The notes: generated from the letters alone by a model not told the origin. 60,063 nucleotides of DNA from an uncultured Pelagibacteraceae bacterium (GCA_902618555.1 CACNAY010000002.1:1-60063), one strand, 5' to 3'; shown: positions 1 to 10,031, numbered from the stretch's first letter. Numbers and translations: made by a program.

Positions 1-1050
1 GAAATGGATGGCTTTGACACAAACGAGGGAATTATTTTAATTGCAGCGACTAATAGACCAGATGTATTGGATCCAGCATTATTAAGACCAGGTAGATTCG
101 ACAGACAGGTTGTTGTAGGAAATCCCGACATAATCGGAAGAGAAGCTATACTTAAAGTTCATGTTAAAAAAATTAATACTGGACCAGATGTAAAGTTAAG
201 AACTGTAGCTAGAGGCACACCTGGCTTTTCTGGTGCGGATTTAGCTAACTTAATTAATGAGTCAGCTTTGCTTGCTGCAAGGAAGAATAAAAGAGTTGTG
301 ACTATGTCAGATATAGAAGAAGCTAAGGATAAAGTAATGATGGGTGCAGAGAGAAGATCAATGGTTATGTCTGAAGATGAAAAAAAATTAACAGCTTACC
401 ATGAGGGTGGTCACGCTATAGTGGCACTTAATGAAAAGGCTTCTGACCCAATACATAAAGCAACAATTATTCCAAGAGGCAGAGCTTTAGGTATGGTGAT
501 GAGACTTCCGGAAAGAGATCAGTTGTCGGTAACAAGAGAAAAGATGCATTCAGATATCGCTGTTGCAATGGGAGGTAGAATTGCGGAGGAATTAATTTTT
601 GGGCACGATAAAGTTACTTCAGGAGCATCATCAGACATAGATATGGTAACTAAGATGGCAAAAAATATGGTTACTAAATATGGTATGAGCAATGAGCTTG
701 GTACAATAGCTTATGGTGAAAACGAGGAAGAAGTTTTTCTTGGAAGATCAGTTACCAAACAACAAAATATGTCAGAGGAAACTGCAAAAAAAATTGATGA
801 AGAAGTCAAAAAAATTGTAGATAAAGGTTATGAGAGAGCTAGAAAAGTTTTAACTGAAAAGATTGATGATTTACACAAAATTGCTAAAGCTTTACTTGTA
901 TATGAGACATTATCTGGAGATGAGATTAGAGACTTAATTTTAAAAGATATAAAGCCAACAAGATCTTTTAAAGAAGAAGATAGCGAAGATGGTAAATCTT
1001 CGTCATCTGCACTGGGATCAATTGGATTAAAGCCTAAACCTGCAGTATAA
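1..1050 (+). CDS. ftsH: ATP-dependent zinc metalloprotease FtsH, C-terminal part (5' end outside window)
   Basis: Membrane-anchored AAA+ protease that degrades misfolded membrane proteins and short-lived regulators; sigma-32 is a known target in enterobacteria. The frame is open from base 1, so the N-terminal membrane segments and Walker A lie upstream of the window. What is seen begins in the AAA domain (MDGF, then the second region of homology with LRPGRFDRQ), followed by the peptidase domain with the zinc motif HEGGH at about 400-414 and a charged, serine-rich tail. The order ftsH-folP-glmM is classical in proteobacteria. folP begins 5 bases after the stop, which suggests co-transcription. 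Confidence 0.97.
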   Translation, partial: EMDGFDTNEGIILIAATNRPDVLDPALLRPGRFDRQVVVGNPDIIGREAILKVHVKKINTGPDVKLRTVARGTPGFSGADLANLINESALLAARKNKRVVTMSDIEEAKDKVMMGAERRSMVMSEDEKKLTAYHEGGHAIVALNEKASDPIHKATIIPRGRALGMVMRLPERDQLSVTREKMHSDIAVAMGGRIAEELIFGHDKVTSGASSDIDMVTKMAKNMVTKYGMSNELGTIAYGENEEEVFLGRSVTKQQNMSEETAKKIDEEVKKIVDKGYERARKVLTEKIDDLHKIAKALLVYETLSGDEIRDLILKDIKPTRSFKEEDSEDGKSSSSALGSIGLKPKPAV

Positions 1051-1055
1051 AAATA

Positions 1056-2120
1056 ATGGCTAAATATTACACAAGAGCGTGTAATTTTTACTATGGCAAT
1101 CAAGCACACAATCTAATTAAGAAAAAAAAAGCTCTCCCTTTATGCGGAAATAAATTCATAGCTTTTGACAATTTAGAAATATATTCCAGACATGAAAAAA
1201 AAGTAAAAAGTCGTATTATTCATCTTAAAAATATCAAAAATTTAAAAAAAAAAGAAAAATATCAAGTAACAAAACATTTAAAAAAAATCATTTTAAAAAG
1301 AAAAAATTTTTTACCTAATTTAAACTTCTCCAATCCTAGTATAATGGGAATATTGAATATGACGCCAGATAGTTTTTCTGATGGCGGAAAATTTAATAAA
1401 GGTGCAAAATCCTTTAAACATATTAAAAAAATGATTGAGGATGGCGCAACAATTATCGACATTGGTGGAGAATCAACTCGACCTGGTTCTAAAACTATTA
1501 AACCTAATATTGAATGGATGAGAATAAAAAATGTTTTAAGAAAATTTAAAAAAAAATTTAAAAAAACTTCTTTATCAATTGATACTAGAAAATCAGACAT
1601 TATGTTAAAAAGTATCCAATATGGCGCTGATCTAATCAATGATGTATCAGGATTTAATTTTGACAAAAAAGCATTAACAAAGATTAAAAAATATAAAACT
1701 GCAAAAGTTCTTCATCACATGCAGGGAACACCAAATACCATGCAACTTAATCCAAAATATAAGGACGTATTGCTCGATGTATACGATTTCTTTGAAAATA
1801 ATATAAAAGATAAATTTAAAGATAAAAAGATTATTTTAGATCCAGGTATTGGCTTTGGTAAAACTTTGAAACATAATTTGACTTTAATTTCAAATATTTC
1901 TTTGTTTCATAGTCTTGGATTTCCAATATTAATTGGAACTTCTAGAAAAAGATTTATAAATCAAATTTCTGGTTTATACGACAGCCGTGATAGAATTGGA
2001 GGAACAATTGCTTCTGTTCTATTTTTGTTGTCTCAAGGAGTTCAAATTTTTAGAGTACATAACGTTAGAGAGGTAAAACAAGGAATCTTAGTTTTTGAAA
2101 AAATTTTGAAAAACAAATGA
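1056..2120 (+). CDS. folP: Dihydropteroate synthase with N-terminal extension
   Basis: Condenses pABA with 6-hydroxymethyl-dihydropterin diphosphate to dihydropteroate in folate synthesis. The TIM-barrel signature GILNMTPDSFSDGG is at about residues 98-111, and the second pterin motif GGESTRPG is present. Later motifs include DPGIGFGKT and GTSRKRF. At 354 aa it is about 70-90 residues longer than the E. coli enzyme. The first ~95 residues are a lysine-rich extension that starts AKYYTRACNFYYG; some alphaproteobacterial FolP proteins also carry an N-terminal extension, as I recall. It overlaps glmM by 4 bases (ATGA). The identity of the catalytic domain is sure; the role of the extension is not known. 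Confidence 0.95.
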   Translation: MAKYYTRACNFYYGNQAHNLIKKKKALPLCGNKFIAFDNLEIYSRHEKKVKSRIIHLKNIKNLKKKEKYQVTKHLKKIILKRKNFLPNLNFSNPSIMGILNMTPDSFSDGGKFNKGAKSFKHIKKMIEDGATIIDIGGESTRPGSKTIKPNIEWMRIKNVLRKFKKKFKKTSLSIDTRKSDIMLKSIQYGADLINDVSGFNFDKKALTKIKKYKTAKVLHHMQGTPNTMQLNPKYKDVLLDVYDFFENNIKDKFKDKKIILDPGIGFGKTLKHNLTLISNISLFHSLGFPILIGTSRKRFINQISGLYDSRDRIGGTIASVLFLLSQGVQIFRVHNVREVKQGILVFEKILKNK

Positions 2121-3448
2121 AAAATAAATATTTCGGAACTGATGGTATAAGAGGTAAAGTTAACTCAGGAAATATAACTGGAGAAAAATTTTTTAAATTT
2201 GGGTTAGCATCAGGGACTTATTTTAAAAACCAAAAAAAAACTAAACAAATAGCTGTAATTGCAAAAGATACGAGATTATCCGGGTACACTTTAGAACCTG
2301 CACTAGTATCTGGGTTAGTTTCAGGTGGTATGCATGTTTTTACTTTTGGACCGTTACCTACAAATGGACTGGCAATGTTGACAAAATCTATGAAAGCAAA
2401 CATGGGAATTATGATCACTGCTTCTCATAATCCATATTTTGATAATGGTTTAAAGCTATTTGGCCCGGATGGTTTAAAATTATCTAATAAAATAGAAAAA
2501 AAAATTGAAAAATTAATTGATACAAATAGCACAAATCAGCTTTCAAACCCAAAATTTTTAGGGAGAGTCAAAAGGTTAGAAGATGGAAATGAAAGATATA
2601 TTAAAATTTTAAAAAATAATTTTCCTAAAAATTTTAAATTAAAGGGAATAAAAATTGTTTTAGATTGCGCAAATGGAGCTGGATACAAAGCTGCTCCTAA
2701 ACTTCTCAAAGAACTAGGTGCACAGGTTATAACTTTAGGAGATAATCCAAACGGATTAAATATAAATAAAAATTGTGGCTCAACTTTTCCCTCAAAGTTA
2801 AAAGCAGCAGTAAAAAAAAATAAAGCTCATGTAGGCATTTCCTTTGATGGAGATGCTGATAGAGTTATAATGTGTGATGAAAAAGGTAAAATCATTGATG
2901 GAGATCAAATAATAGCAATGTTAGCAAACAGATGGAAGGAAAAAAAAATATTAAAAGGGGGTGTTGTTGGAACCCTAATGTCCAATTATGGTTTAGAAGC
3001 ATTTTTAAAAAAACAGAATATAAGATTTTTAAGATCTAATGTTGGAGATAGATATGTTAAAGAAAAAATGAAAAAATTTAACTTTAATTTAGGTGGCGAA
3101 CAATCTGGACATATAATTCTTGGAAAATTTGCTACAACAGGTGACGGCCTGCTTGTCGCTTTAGAAGTATTATTTTCGTTAAGAAAAAAAAGAAAAGCTA
3201 GCAAATTATTGAATGTATTTAAGCCATTACCGCAAATTTTAGAAAATGTAACAGTAAAAGATAAAGATGTTATTAATAACAGGAAATGTAAAATTGCAAT
3301 TCGTAAAGCAAACAAACTTATGAAAAGAAAAGGAAGAATATTAGTTAGAAAATCAGGCACAGAACCTAAAATTAGAATTATGGCAGAATCAGATAGTAAA
3401 TCTTTAATCATTAAATGTATAAAATTAATAAAAAAATCAATAAAATAA
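2117..3448 (+). CDS. glmM: Phosphoglucosamine mutase
   Basis: Interconverts glucosamine-6-phosphate and glucosamine-1-phosphate, the step before GlmU on the way to UDP-GlcNAc for peptidoglycan and LPS. At 443 aa it is the usual length. The phosphoserine loop TASHNP places the catalytic Ser at about residue 103. The metal loop DGDADR is near residues 243-248, and the C-terminal phosphate-binding loop reads RKSGTEP. The start codon overlaps the folP stop (ATGA), which implies translational coupling. The thiD start follows the glmM stop by one base. Confidence 0.96.
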   Translation: MKNKYFGTDGIRGKVNSGNITGEKFFKFGLASGTYFKNQKKTKQIAVIAKDTRLSGYTLEPALVSGLVSGGMHVFTFGPLPTNGLAMLTKSMKANMGIMITASHNPYFDNGLKLFGPDGLKLSNKIEKKIEKLIDTNSTNQLSNPKFLGRVKRLEDGNERYIKILKNNFPKNFKLKGIKIVLDCANGAGYKAAPKLLKELGAQVITLGDNPNGLNINKNCGSTFPSKLKAAVKKNKAHVGISFDGDADRVIMCDEKGKIIDGDQIIAMLANRWKEKKILKGGVVGTLMSNYGLEAFLKKQNIRFLRSNVGDRYVKEKMKKFNFNLGGEQSGHIILGKFATTGDGLLVALEVLFSLRKKRKASKLLNVFKPLPQILENVTVKDKDVINNRKCKIAIRKANKLMKRKGRILVRKSGTEPKIRIMAESDSKSLIIKCIKLIKKSIK

Positions 3449-3449
3449 T

Positions 3450-4262
3450 TTGAAACCTAGATCAAAAATCTTAATTATTGCTGGATCAGACTCATCAGGA
3501 GGAGCCGGAATTCAAGCTGATATCAAAACTGTAACTTCCTTAGGAGGTTATGCGATGACGGCTGTTACAGCAATTACATCACAAAATACAACTGGTGTAA
3601 AATCAGTAGTGCCGATTAATCCTAAAGAGATTGCGAAACAAATTTTTTATACGTGCAAAGATATTAAACCAGACGTTATAAAAATTGGTATGCTCCATTC
3701 AGAAGATGTTATTAATTCAGTTCTTAAAAGTTTAAAGAAAATTAAATTTGATAAAATTGTTTTAGATCCAGTTATGGTTGCGAAAGGAGGTGCAAAACTT
3801 ATAAATAAAAATGCTATAAGAATACTTAAGTACAAATTAATAAAAAAAGCATATCTAATTACACCTAATATTCCGGAAGCTGAGGTCTTAACCAATACTA
3901 AAATTAAAAATTATAGTGATATGCTTTATTCTATAAATATTTTATCAAAGCTAGGAGCAAAAAATATTTTATTAAAAGGAGGACATTTAAATTCTAGGCA
4001 TTCATATGATATCTTACTTATGAACAATAAAAAAGAAATTTTCAAAAACAAAATGATTAAGACAAAGAATACACACGGAACAGGTTGTACTTTATCTAGT
4101 GCAATTGCAACTTTTTTATCATGTGGAAAACCTTTAAAGAAATCTTGTGAGTTAGGAATTAAATATGTAAACCAAGCTATAAAGTCAAATCCTGTTTATG
4201 GAAAAGGTAATGGCCCTATTAATCATTTAAACTCTTTTAACTTGAATAAAAAATTTTTATAA
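3450..4262 (+). CDS. thiD: Hydroxymethylpyrimidine/phosphomethylpyrimidine kinase
   Basis: Phosphorylates 4-amino-5-hydroxymethyl-2-methylpyrimidine (HMP) and HMP-P for thiamine synthesis. It is a ribokinase-fold protein of 270 aa. The substrate motif [13 protein letters not shown] is at residues 12-24, and the anion-hole motif [11 protein letters not shown] lies near residue 207. The start is a TTG one base after the glmM stop; the domain begins right there and no better ATG exists. It ends in a one-base overlap with purA (TAATG). SAR11 cells are known to need exogenous HMP because thiC is absent, so this kinase probably serves salvage here. No other thiamine gene or THI-box riboswitch is visible nearby. 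Confidence 0.93.
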   Translation: MKPRSKILIIAGSDSSGGAGIQADIKTVTSLGGYAMTAVTAITSQNTTGVKSVVPINPKEIAKQIFYTCKDIKPDVIKIGMLHSEDVINSVLKSLKKIKFDKIVLDPVMVAKGGAKLINKNAIRILKYKLIKKAYLITPNIPEAEVLTNTKIKNYSDMLYSINILSKLGAKNILLKGGHLNSRHSYDILLMNNKKEIFKNKMIKTKNTHGTGCTLSSAIATFLSCGKPLKKSCELGIKYVNQAIKSNPVYGKGNGPINHLNSFNLNKKFL

Positions 4263-5557
4263 TGAAAAATGTAGTTGTTGTAGGTTCACAATGGGGAGAT
4301 GAAGGTAAGGGTAAAATAGTTGATTGGCTATCTAGTGAAGCCGATGTTGTTGTACGTTTTCAAGGAGGTCATAATGCTGGCCATACTTTAGTTATAGATA
4401 AAAAAGTTTTCAAACTTAGATTGCTTCCCTCAGGTATCGTGAGAGCTGGAAAAATCTCAATTCTAGGTAACGGTGTGGTAATAGATCCATGGGCTTTATT
4501 AAGTGAAATTGAAGAAATAAAAAAAAAAGGCGTAAATGTCACTCCTGAAAATTTTATGATTTCGGATACCGCATCTTTGATTTTACCATTTCACCAAGAA
4601 ATGGATGAAATAAGAGAAGATGCCGCCGGCAAATCTAAAATTGGAACTACCAGAAGAGGAATTGGACCTTGTTATGAAGATAAAGTTGGAAGAAGATCAA
4701 TAAGGGTTATGGACCTTGCTTCTGAGAGTAATTTAGATGCACGCTTAGAGAATGTCTTAAAGCACCATAACGCTATAAGAAAAGGTTTGAAAAAAAAAAT
4801 TTATAAAAAAGAAGTTTTAAAAAAAAATCTTTTAAATATAGCTCCTAAAATTTTGAAGTTTGCTAAGCCTGTTTGGTTGGAGCTAGATAAATTTAAAAAT
4901 AGTAGAAAAAAAATATTATTTGAGGGTGCGCAAGGTATTCTCTTGGATGTAGATCATGGAACCTATCCGTATGTAACTTCATCAAATACAGTGCCTTCCA
5001 CAGCAGCGACGGGTTCTGGTTCAGGACCTGATAAAATTGGTTACATTTTAGGTATCACCAAAGCCTACACAACAAGAGTTGGTAGTGGGCCATTCCCGAC
5101 AGAGTTAAATAATCAAATTGGAGAAAACTTGGGTAAAAGAGGTAAAGAATTTGGCACTGTTACAGCAAGAAAAAGAAGATGTGGATGGTTCGATGGTGTG
5201 TTAGTTCGCCAAACTATAAAGATATCAGGTATTAACGGTATCGCATTAACTAAATTAGATGTACTGGATGATCTTGATGAAATTAAAATGTGCGTAGAGT
5301 ATGAACTTAAAGGAAAAAAAATAAATTATCTACCAGCTGCCACTGAAGATCAATTTAATATAAAACCAATATATAAATCATTTCCAGGTTGGAAAACAAA
5401 TACTCAGGGAATTAGAAACATGAAAGATTTACCTGAAAATGCAAAAAAATATATTTATGCTTTAGAAGATTTTATAGGAGCGAAGATTTCTAGTATTTCT
5501 ACAAGTCCGGAAAGAGACGACACAATATTAATTGAAGATCCTTTTAAATTTAATTAG
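4262..5557 (+). CDS. purA: Adenylosuccinate synthetase
   Basis: GTP-dependent ligation of aspartate to IMP, the first step from IMP to AMP. At 431 aa it is full length. The N-terminal P-loop is [11 protein letters not shown] (residues 8-18) with catalytic Asp13, and the second catalytic residue is His41 in GGHNAGH. The IMP-binding segment [10 protein letters not shown] and the late motif TKLDVLDD are also seen. The ATG shares its A with the stop codon of thiD. The end overlaps the convergent rpoH by 8 bases, so no intergenic terminator is possible here. Confidence 0.97.
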   Translation: MKNVVVVGSQWGDEGKGKIVDWLSSEADVVVRFQGGHNAGHTLVIDKKVFKLRLLPSGIVRAGKISILGNGVVIDPWALLSEIEEIKKKGVNVTPENFMISDTASLILPFHQEMDEIREDAAGKSKIGTTRRGIGPCYEDKVGRRSIRVMDLASESNLDARLENVLKHHNAIRKGLKKKIYKKEVLKKNLLNIAPKILKFAKPVWLELDKFKNSRKKILFEGAQGILLDVDHGTYPYVTSSNTVPSTAATGSGSGPDKIGYILGITKAYTTRVGSGPFPTELNNQIGENLGKRGKEFGTVTARKRRCGWFDGVLVRQTIKISGINGIALTKLDVLDDLDEIKMCVEYELKGKKINYLPAATEDQFNIKPIYKSFPGWKTNTQGIRNMKDLPENAKKYIYALEDFIGAKISSISTSPERDDTILIEDPFKFN

Positions 5558-6446
5558 GTGGAAGTAAATTTTTTGATTTACTTGCATTAATCATTGATTT
5601 TTGAAGCTTTTCAAATGCCTTTGTTTCAATTTGCCTTATTCTTTCTCTGCTTATCCTGTATTTTTTACTTAAGTCTTCAAGAGTAACAGGATCCTCCGAA
5701 AGCCTTCTTGCGGTGATAATCTCTTTTTCTCTCTCATTTAAAATTTTCATCGCACTTTTGAGTAATTCTTTTTTGTCATCAAATTCTTGTTTTTGGGCAA
5801 TCGCTAACTCTTGATCTAAGTTTTCATCTACAAGCCAGTCTTGCCATTCGTCGGTCTCACCGTATTTAATTGGATCATTAAGAGACTTTTCCTGCCCCAT
5901 CATACGCCTATTCATATTTATAACTTCATGCGAGTCAACATCTAACCTTTTTGAAATTTCTTTTACTTGATCATCTTTTAGATCACCCTCTTGCCCTGGA
6001 GCTATCTGACTTTTAATTTTCTTTAAATTAAAGAAGAGTTTTTTTTGCGCAGAAGTAGTTCCCATTTTTACAAGACTCCATGATCTTAAGACATACTCTT
6101 GAATAGCTGCTTTAATCCACCACATTGCATATGTTGCTAGCCTAAAACCTTTGTCAGGATCAAATTTTTTTACTGCTTGCATTAATCCTAAGTTGCCTTC
6201 GGATATTAACTCATTTACTGGTAATCCATAGCCCCTATAACCCATCGCAATTTTAGCAACTAATCTTAGATGACTTGTCACTAATTTATGAGCAGATTGA
6301 AGGTTTCCATTTTCTCTCCAATTTTTTGCAAGCATATATTCTTCCTCTGCATCCAGCATAGGAAATTTTTTGATTTGGGCTAGATAAACTGAAAGCCCTC
6401 CAGAGGAAGGGGTAGGCAAGTTGCTAATTTGGTTTTTCTCTTTCAT
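5550..6446 (-). CDS. rpoH: RNA polymerase sigma-32 factor (heat shock)
   Basis: Alternative sigma factor that directs RNA polymerase to heat-shock promoters. At 298 aa it has region 2 with [19 protein letters not shown] and the core-binding and melting segment [20 protein letters not shown]. The RpoH box [10 protein letters not shown] separates it from the housekeeping RpoD, and region 4.2 ends in a helix-turn-helix ([19 protein letters not shown]). The start fits: the next upstream gene on this strand stops 33 bases before it, and the gap is T-rich and could hold a promoter. The C-terminus overlaps purA tail to tail. Confidence 0.95.
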   Translation of the reverse strand: MKEKNQISNLPTPSSGGLSVYLAQIKKFPMLDAEEEYMLAKNWRENGNLQSAHKLVTSHLRLVAKIAMGYRGYGLPVNELISEGNLGLMQAVKKFDPDKGFRLATYAMWWIKAAIQEYVLRSWSLVKMGTTSAQKKLFFNLKKIKSQIAPGQEGDLKDDQVKEISKRLDVDSHEVINMNRRMMGQEKSLNDPIKYGETDEWQDWLVDENLDQELAIAQKQEFDDKKELLKSAMKILNEREKEIITARRLSEDPVTLEDLSKKYRISRERIRQIETKAFEKLQKSMINASKSKNLLPPN

Positions 6447-6479
6447 ATTTTTTTACAATTATATACTAAATTATTTTTT

Positions 6480-7460
6480 TCAACTATTAACTTTTTCAAG
6501 CAAACTAAGTATTTTTTTGAAATCTTTTGGTAACTCGGATTTAAATTTCATCCATTTATTTTTAGTTGGGTGAAGAAATTCTATAGTTTCAGCATGAAGT
6601 AATTGTCCTTGAAGGTCATTTAATAACGAGGATATCTCTTTATTTATCTTTTTAAATTTTAATTTTTTTTTACCATACTGCTTGTCTCCTAAAATTGATA
6701 TACCTTTATAACTCAAGTGAACCCTTATTTGATGCGTTCTCCCAGTCTCTAATTCACACTCCATTAAACTTATTTTAGGGATATCTTTGCTTATAAAAGT
6801 TTTAATAGTTTTGTAATTTGTTATAGCTCTCTTTCCAGTTATGTCACTTACAGTCATGAGTTGCCTGTTTCTTTTATTTCTAGAAATTAAAGTGTCAATT
6901 CTCCCATTAAGAGGTCTTAGAATCCCCCAAACCAAACATTTATATTTTCTTTTAATTGTATGCTCACTGAATTGTTTACCAAGATTTGAATGTGAAATAT
7001 TATTTTTTGCTACAACTAGTAATCCACTAGTTTCTTTATCAATCCTGTGAACTATACCCGGTCTCAATTTTCCGTTTATATTAGATAAGTTATTTTTATA
7101 TTTATACGCTAAAGCATTTGCTAATGTATTTTTTAAATTTCCGGCACCTGGATGTACTACCAGACCCCTTTGTTTGTTAATTATTAAAATATCCTTATCT
7201 TCATATATAATATTGAGCTTAATATTTTTAGGGGTCAACTTATGTTCTTGAGTAAAAATTAATTTTATTTCAACGCTATCTTTTGTTTTTAATTTAATTG
7301 ATGGAGAGTTACAAATTTCGTTATTAATTTTAAGTAAATTTCTTTTAATTAGTTTTTGTAAGAAAGATCTAGTTAGATCATTAATTTTTTTTGTTAAAAA
7401 AACATCAACTCTTTTTCCATTATCACTCAAATTAGTTAAAAATTTTATTGTATTATTCAT
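6480..7460 (-). CDS. rluD: RluD-type 23S rRNA pseudouridine synthase
   Basis: Isomerises uridine to pseudouridine in 23S rRNA (RluD acts on helix 69 in E. coli). At 326 aa it has an N-terminal S4-like RNA-binding domain (about residues 15-75) and the catalytic motif HRIDKETSG with Asp141. Later family motifs include GRTHQIRVHL. RluA/RluC/RluD paralogues are hard to separate by eye; the length, the S4 domain and proximity to rpoH favour RluD. The gene starts 24 bases from the tRNA-Arg gene and is divergent from it. Confidence 0.88.
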   Translation of the reverse strand: MNNTIKFLTNLSDNGKRVDVFLTKKINDLTRSFLQKLIKRNLLKINNEICNSPSIKLKTKDSVEIKLIFTQEHKLTPKNIKLNIIYEDKDILIINKQRGLVVHPGAGNLKNTLANALAYKYKNNLSNINGKLRPGIVHRIDKETSGLLVVAKNNISHSNLGKQFSEHTIKRKYKCLVWGILRPLNGRIDTLISRNKRNRQLMTVSDITGKRAITNYKTIKTFISKDIPKISLMECELETGRTHQIRVHLSYKGISILGDKQYGKKKLKFKKINKEISSLLNDLQGQLLHAETIEFLHPTKNKWMKFKSELPKDFKKILSLLEKVNS

Positions 7461-7484
7461 AATTTAATTTAAAGTCTCAATTAC

Positions 7485-7562
7485 GCGCCGGTAGCTTCAA
7501 CTGGATAGAGCGCCGGATTTCGGCTCCGGAGGTTATGGGTTCGACTCCTATCCGGCGCACCA
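7485..7562 (+). tRNA. tRNA-Arg (anticodon TCG)
   Basis: A full cloverleaf with encoded CCA can be folded. The acceptor arms are 7485-7491 and 7552-7558, with discriminator A7559 and CCA at 7560-7562. The anticodon stem is CCGGA/TCCGG, the loop is 7518-7524 and the anticodon TCG is at 7520-7522. The T arm carries TTCGACT. D-loop A20 together with C35 agrees with known arginine identity elements. The tRNA ends two bases from the stop codon of a convergent glycosyltransferase gene. Confidence 0.96.
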
Positions 7563-7564
7563 AG

Positions 7565-8362
7565 CTAAATTATCCATTTTAAAAACCTATCTTTATTTTT
7601 CAAAATAAAGCTTGGGAAAGTCTCGTCCAAATTTACTTTTTTCAAAACATTATCCCTATCGAAAATGTCTCTATTATTAATAATTTTTTCTTCAATTTTT
7701 TTTATATTTATATCTTTATTAAATTCTCCATGAGAGAAAGATTTTATCTTTTCTAATATTTGATCAGGTGTTTGTAAAAAAGAAAAGTGCCATCCACCTT
7801 TTATAATTTGAAGATCCCTTTTATCAAATCTCCAAAAAGGATAATCTTTGAATTTTAAGTCTCTAAGCAATTGCATTGTTTTTAAATATTTTTTTTTGGT
7901 AATTTTTGATCCGATCCAGTTACTTTCATTAACATTTTGGAGATTCAATTTATACATAAACATCTTTTGTGAAAAAGCTATAAACTTTTTATCTTTTTTA
8001 ATTTCAGTTAATTTTTTTAGATCTGGTATTTCATCTGAGTCTGATAAAATTATAAGGTCATCATGATGAGCATCTTTTAAACCATTTATTAAAGAGTTTC
8101 TTTGATGTTGTTCAATTGGAGACTCTCCACCAGTATGATTTTGGAAGTTAATTACTTGATCATAATCTGCAACAACAAAAATGATCTTATGCTTGAATTT
8201 TGGAAAATTATTTATATTAAAATTAATTTTTTTATCTTTTCCTTGGTGTGTTTTATTTGACTCTGAAATTACGAAATAGTCGACATGCTCATTCAGAATA
8301 TTCATACGTAAATCTACTATATGATCCTCATTAAAATATTGAAAACAGTCGTATATTGCCAT
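7565..8362 (-). CDS. Glycosyltransferase family 17 protein
   Basis: Resembles family GT17, whose eukaryotic members add N-acetylglucosamine to glycans; the bacterial members are mostly uncharacterised. Of 265 aa, the N-terminus has the family pattern IYDCFQYFNED, the stretch VDYFVISESNKTHQGK, and a likely nucleotide-sugar/metal motif DSDE at residues 108-111 (after LIIL). No membrane segment is seen, so it should be cytoplasmic. It is the last gene of the minus-strand run that starts at tsaC/sua5, overlaps the FkbM methyltransferase gene by one base, and stops against tRNA-Arg. Donor and acceptor are unknown. Confidence 0.82.
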   Translation of the reverse strand: MAIYDCFQYFNEDHIVDLRMNILNEHVDYFVISESNKTHQGKDKKINFNINNFPKFKHKIIFVVADYDQVINFQNHTGGESPIEQHQRNSLINGLKDAHHDDLIILSDSDEIPDLKKLTEIKKDKKFIAFSQKMFMYKLNLQNVNESNWIGSKITKKKYLKTMQLLRDLKFKDYPFWRFDKRDLQIIKGGWHFSFLQTPDQILEKIKSFSHGEFNKDINIKKIEEKIINNRDIFDRDNVLKKVNLDETFPSFILKNKDRFLKWII

Positions 8363-9309
8363 TAATTAAAATATAAATCTTCAAACTTATCTAAACTGTT
8401 CAAATGAATTTTTAATCTTTTCATTATTAATTTTAGAATGTTTAATTGCCCAAAAATTAATAATAAAGAGATAAATTTTTCTTGATTTTCTATTATTTTT
8501 TTCTCACCCTCTTTAGTATTAAAATTTGGAATAAATATCATTTCCATTTCTGCTGGTATTCTAGATTTATGTTTTCCTATTCCCTTCCAGTCAATTATTA
8601 AGTAATTCATTTCATATAAATAATTTACTAATTTATTCCACTCAGGGACACCTTTATACATTGAGTAAATATGAGCTTCAATTTTAATTAATTGTGGGCG
8701 ATAACTACCTATTCCTTTTAAAATTTCCAGCTCAGATCCCTGCGTATCAATTTTAAGATAATCTAAACTTTTAAATTTTAGTTTTTTTAGTGAATTATCT
8801 ATAGTATCACAATCTACTTCTTCATTTCGCGTAACTTTAAAATTATTAAACTCATTAACATTTATGTCATGCACGTCAAATTTGCCAACATCGGGTTCAA
8901 ACATTGATGAACTGCCAAGTCTATTATCTAAAATAAAGATATTTTTTTTAACTTTTGAGCTCCAAAGAGCGTTATCAATTACAAATTTATTGTCATTTAG
9001 TTTTTTAGCCTCAGACTTAATAGGCTCAACTAAAATAGGTTCAAAAAAAATATTATATTTTTTTGAGAAAAAATTATCTGAATTAAAACCTCCCTGAGCT
9101 CCAACATCTAAAGCTATTAATTTTTCTGACTTCAAAAGTGTACGTATTATATCTGAAAAGTCGTGCTTTTGATTCCCAAAATAGCTTCTATCTTGGAGAT
9201 AACTTATGACTCTTCTGTTGATTTTAAATTTTATTAAAATTCTAAAAATTAATGGTAAGAAAATTTTTATTACACTTCTTGATATTTTTAACAATTTTTT
9301 CTTTAACAT
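8362..9309 (-). CDS. FkbM-family SAM-dependent methyltransferase
   Basis: Probably an O-methyltransferase that modifies a sugar or polyketide-like hydroxyl. Of 315 aa, the SAM-binding motif I is ALDVGAQGGFNS (about residues 91-102), and the family hallmark DYLKIDTQGSELEILKG is at about residues 183-199. A hydrophobic, basic N-terminus (about 30 residues) may bind the membrane. It sits between a 2OG-Fe(II) oxygenase gene and a GT17 gene with spacings of 11 and -1 bases, so the three probably work on the same glycan. The substrate cannot be told from sequence. Confidence 0.85.
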   Translation of the reverse strand: MLKKKLLKISRSVIKIFLPLIFRILIKFKINRRVISYLQDRSYFGNQKHDFSDIIRTLLKSEKLIALDVGAQGGFNSDNFFSKKYNIFFEPILVEPIKSEAKKLNDNKFVIDNALWSSKVKKNIFILDNRLGSSSMFEPDVGKFDVHDINVNEFNNFKVTRNEEVDCDTIDNSLKKLKFKSLDYLKIDTQGSELEILKGIGSYRPQLIKIEAHIYSMYKGVPEWNKLVNYLYEMNYLIIDWKGIGKHKSRIPAEMEMIFIPNFNTKEGEKKIIENQEKFISLLLIFGQLNILKLIMKRLKIHLNSLDKFEDLYFN

Positions 9310-9320
9310 TTAGTTGAAAA

Positions 9321-10028
9321 TTATCTTTTTGTAAAAGTTGCAATACCTATTTTTTTTCCTTCAATTACAGAGGATGAGCAATGCAGATGACTTCTATCAA
9401 ATATTAACATTGAACCCACTTCCCACTCATAAATTAATTCGACTTCTAAACCTTTTAAATTTTCGATTCTTTCGTGTTGTAAGTATTTTTTATGTATTTC
9501 AGTATCAAAAGGTTTATCCCCATATAATTTTAAATGGATATCTGATCTTTTGTTTTGGCCATACTTTAAGTCTTTTTTTTTTAATTCCTCTGGATCTTGT
9601 GTAAAACTTGTTGAGCCATCATAAAATCTATTTTTAAAAATTACAGTGCTACCAACAGAGGAAAGTGGAATTAAAGTTTGTTTATAAATTTGACTGTTTA
9701 GTTCAAATCCTGCATCCACATGTAATCCAATAGGGTTGTAGCTTTCTTGAATTAATCCAAAAATATCTTTACCATTTTCATCTTTAAGATTATCCATTTG
9801 AAAATTTCCAATTTCTTTTTTTAATCTATCACAAAAAATAGTTTCTAATTTAGAGTCATACCCTTGCAACCATCTTTTTTTTATAACATTTTGTTTTTTA
9901 TTGTGTATTGTGACAGGTAAATTCTTGTATAGATCTAAAAAACTAGTAATTTCATCTTTGTCAAAAATATTTTTGATAATTTTAGGAGGGCTCTCTAGTT
10001 TTTTTATATCATCAATTTTTAAATTCAT
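9321..10028 (-). CDS. Putative 2-oxoglutarate/Fe(II)-dependent oxygenase
   Basis: Assigned by motif, not by overall similarity. Of 235 aa it shows the iron-binding H-x-D pair H103/D105 in GLHVDAGFE and a distal histidine (H214 or H216 in FDRSHLHCSS). A basic patch GKK (residues 224-226) is a candidate 2OG ligand region, and the β-strand segments between are typical of the double-stranded β-helix. No signal peptide or membrane helix is seen. The neighbouring methyltransferase and glycosyltransferase genes suggest it hydroxylates a glycan or lipid-linked precursor. Other cupin-fold roles cannot be excluded. Confidence 0.68.
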   Translation of the reverse strand: MNLKIDDIKKLESPPKIIKNIFDKDEITSFLDLYKNLPVTIHNKKQNVIKKRWLQGYDSKLETIFCDRLKKEIGNFQMDNLKDENGKDIFGLIQESYNPIGLHVDAGFELNSQIYKQTLIPLSSVGSTVIFKNRFYDGSTSFTQDPEELKKKDLKYGQNKRSDIHLKLYGDKPFDTEIHKKYLQHERIENLKGLEVELIYEWEVGSMLIFDRSHLHCSSSVIEGKKIGIATFTKR

Positions 10029-10031
10029 CTT

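Noticed and set aside
1262-1666. Long minus-strand open frame (134 codons) inside folP
   Set aside because: It is the antisense frame of a real gene; AT-rich coding sequence keeps such frames open, and the translation shows no domain.
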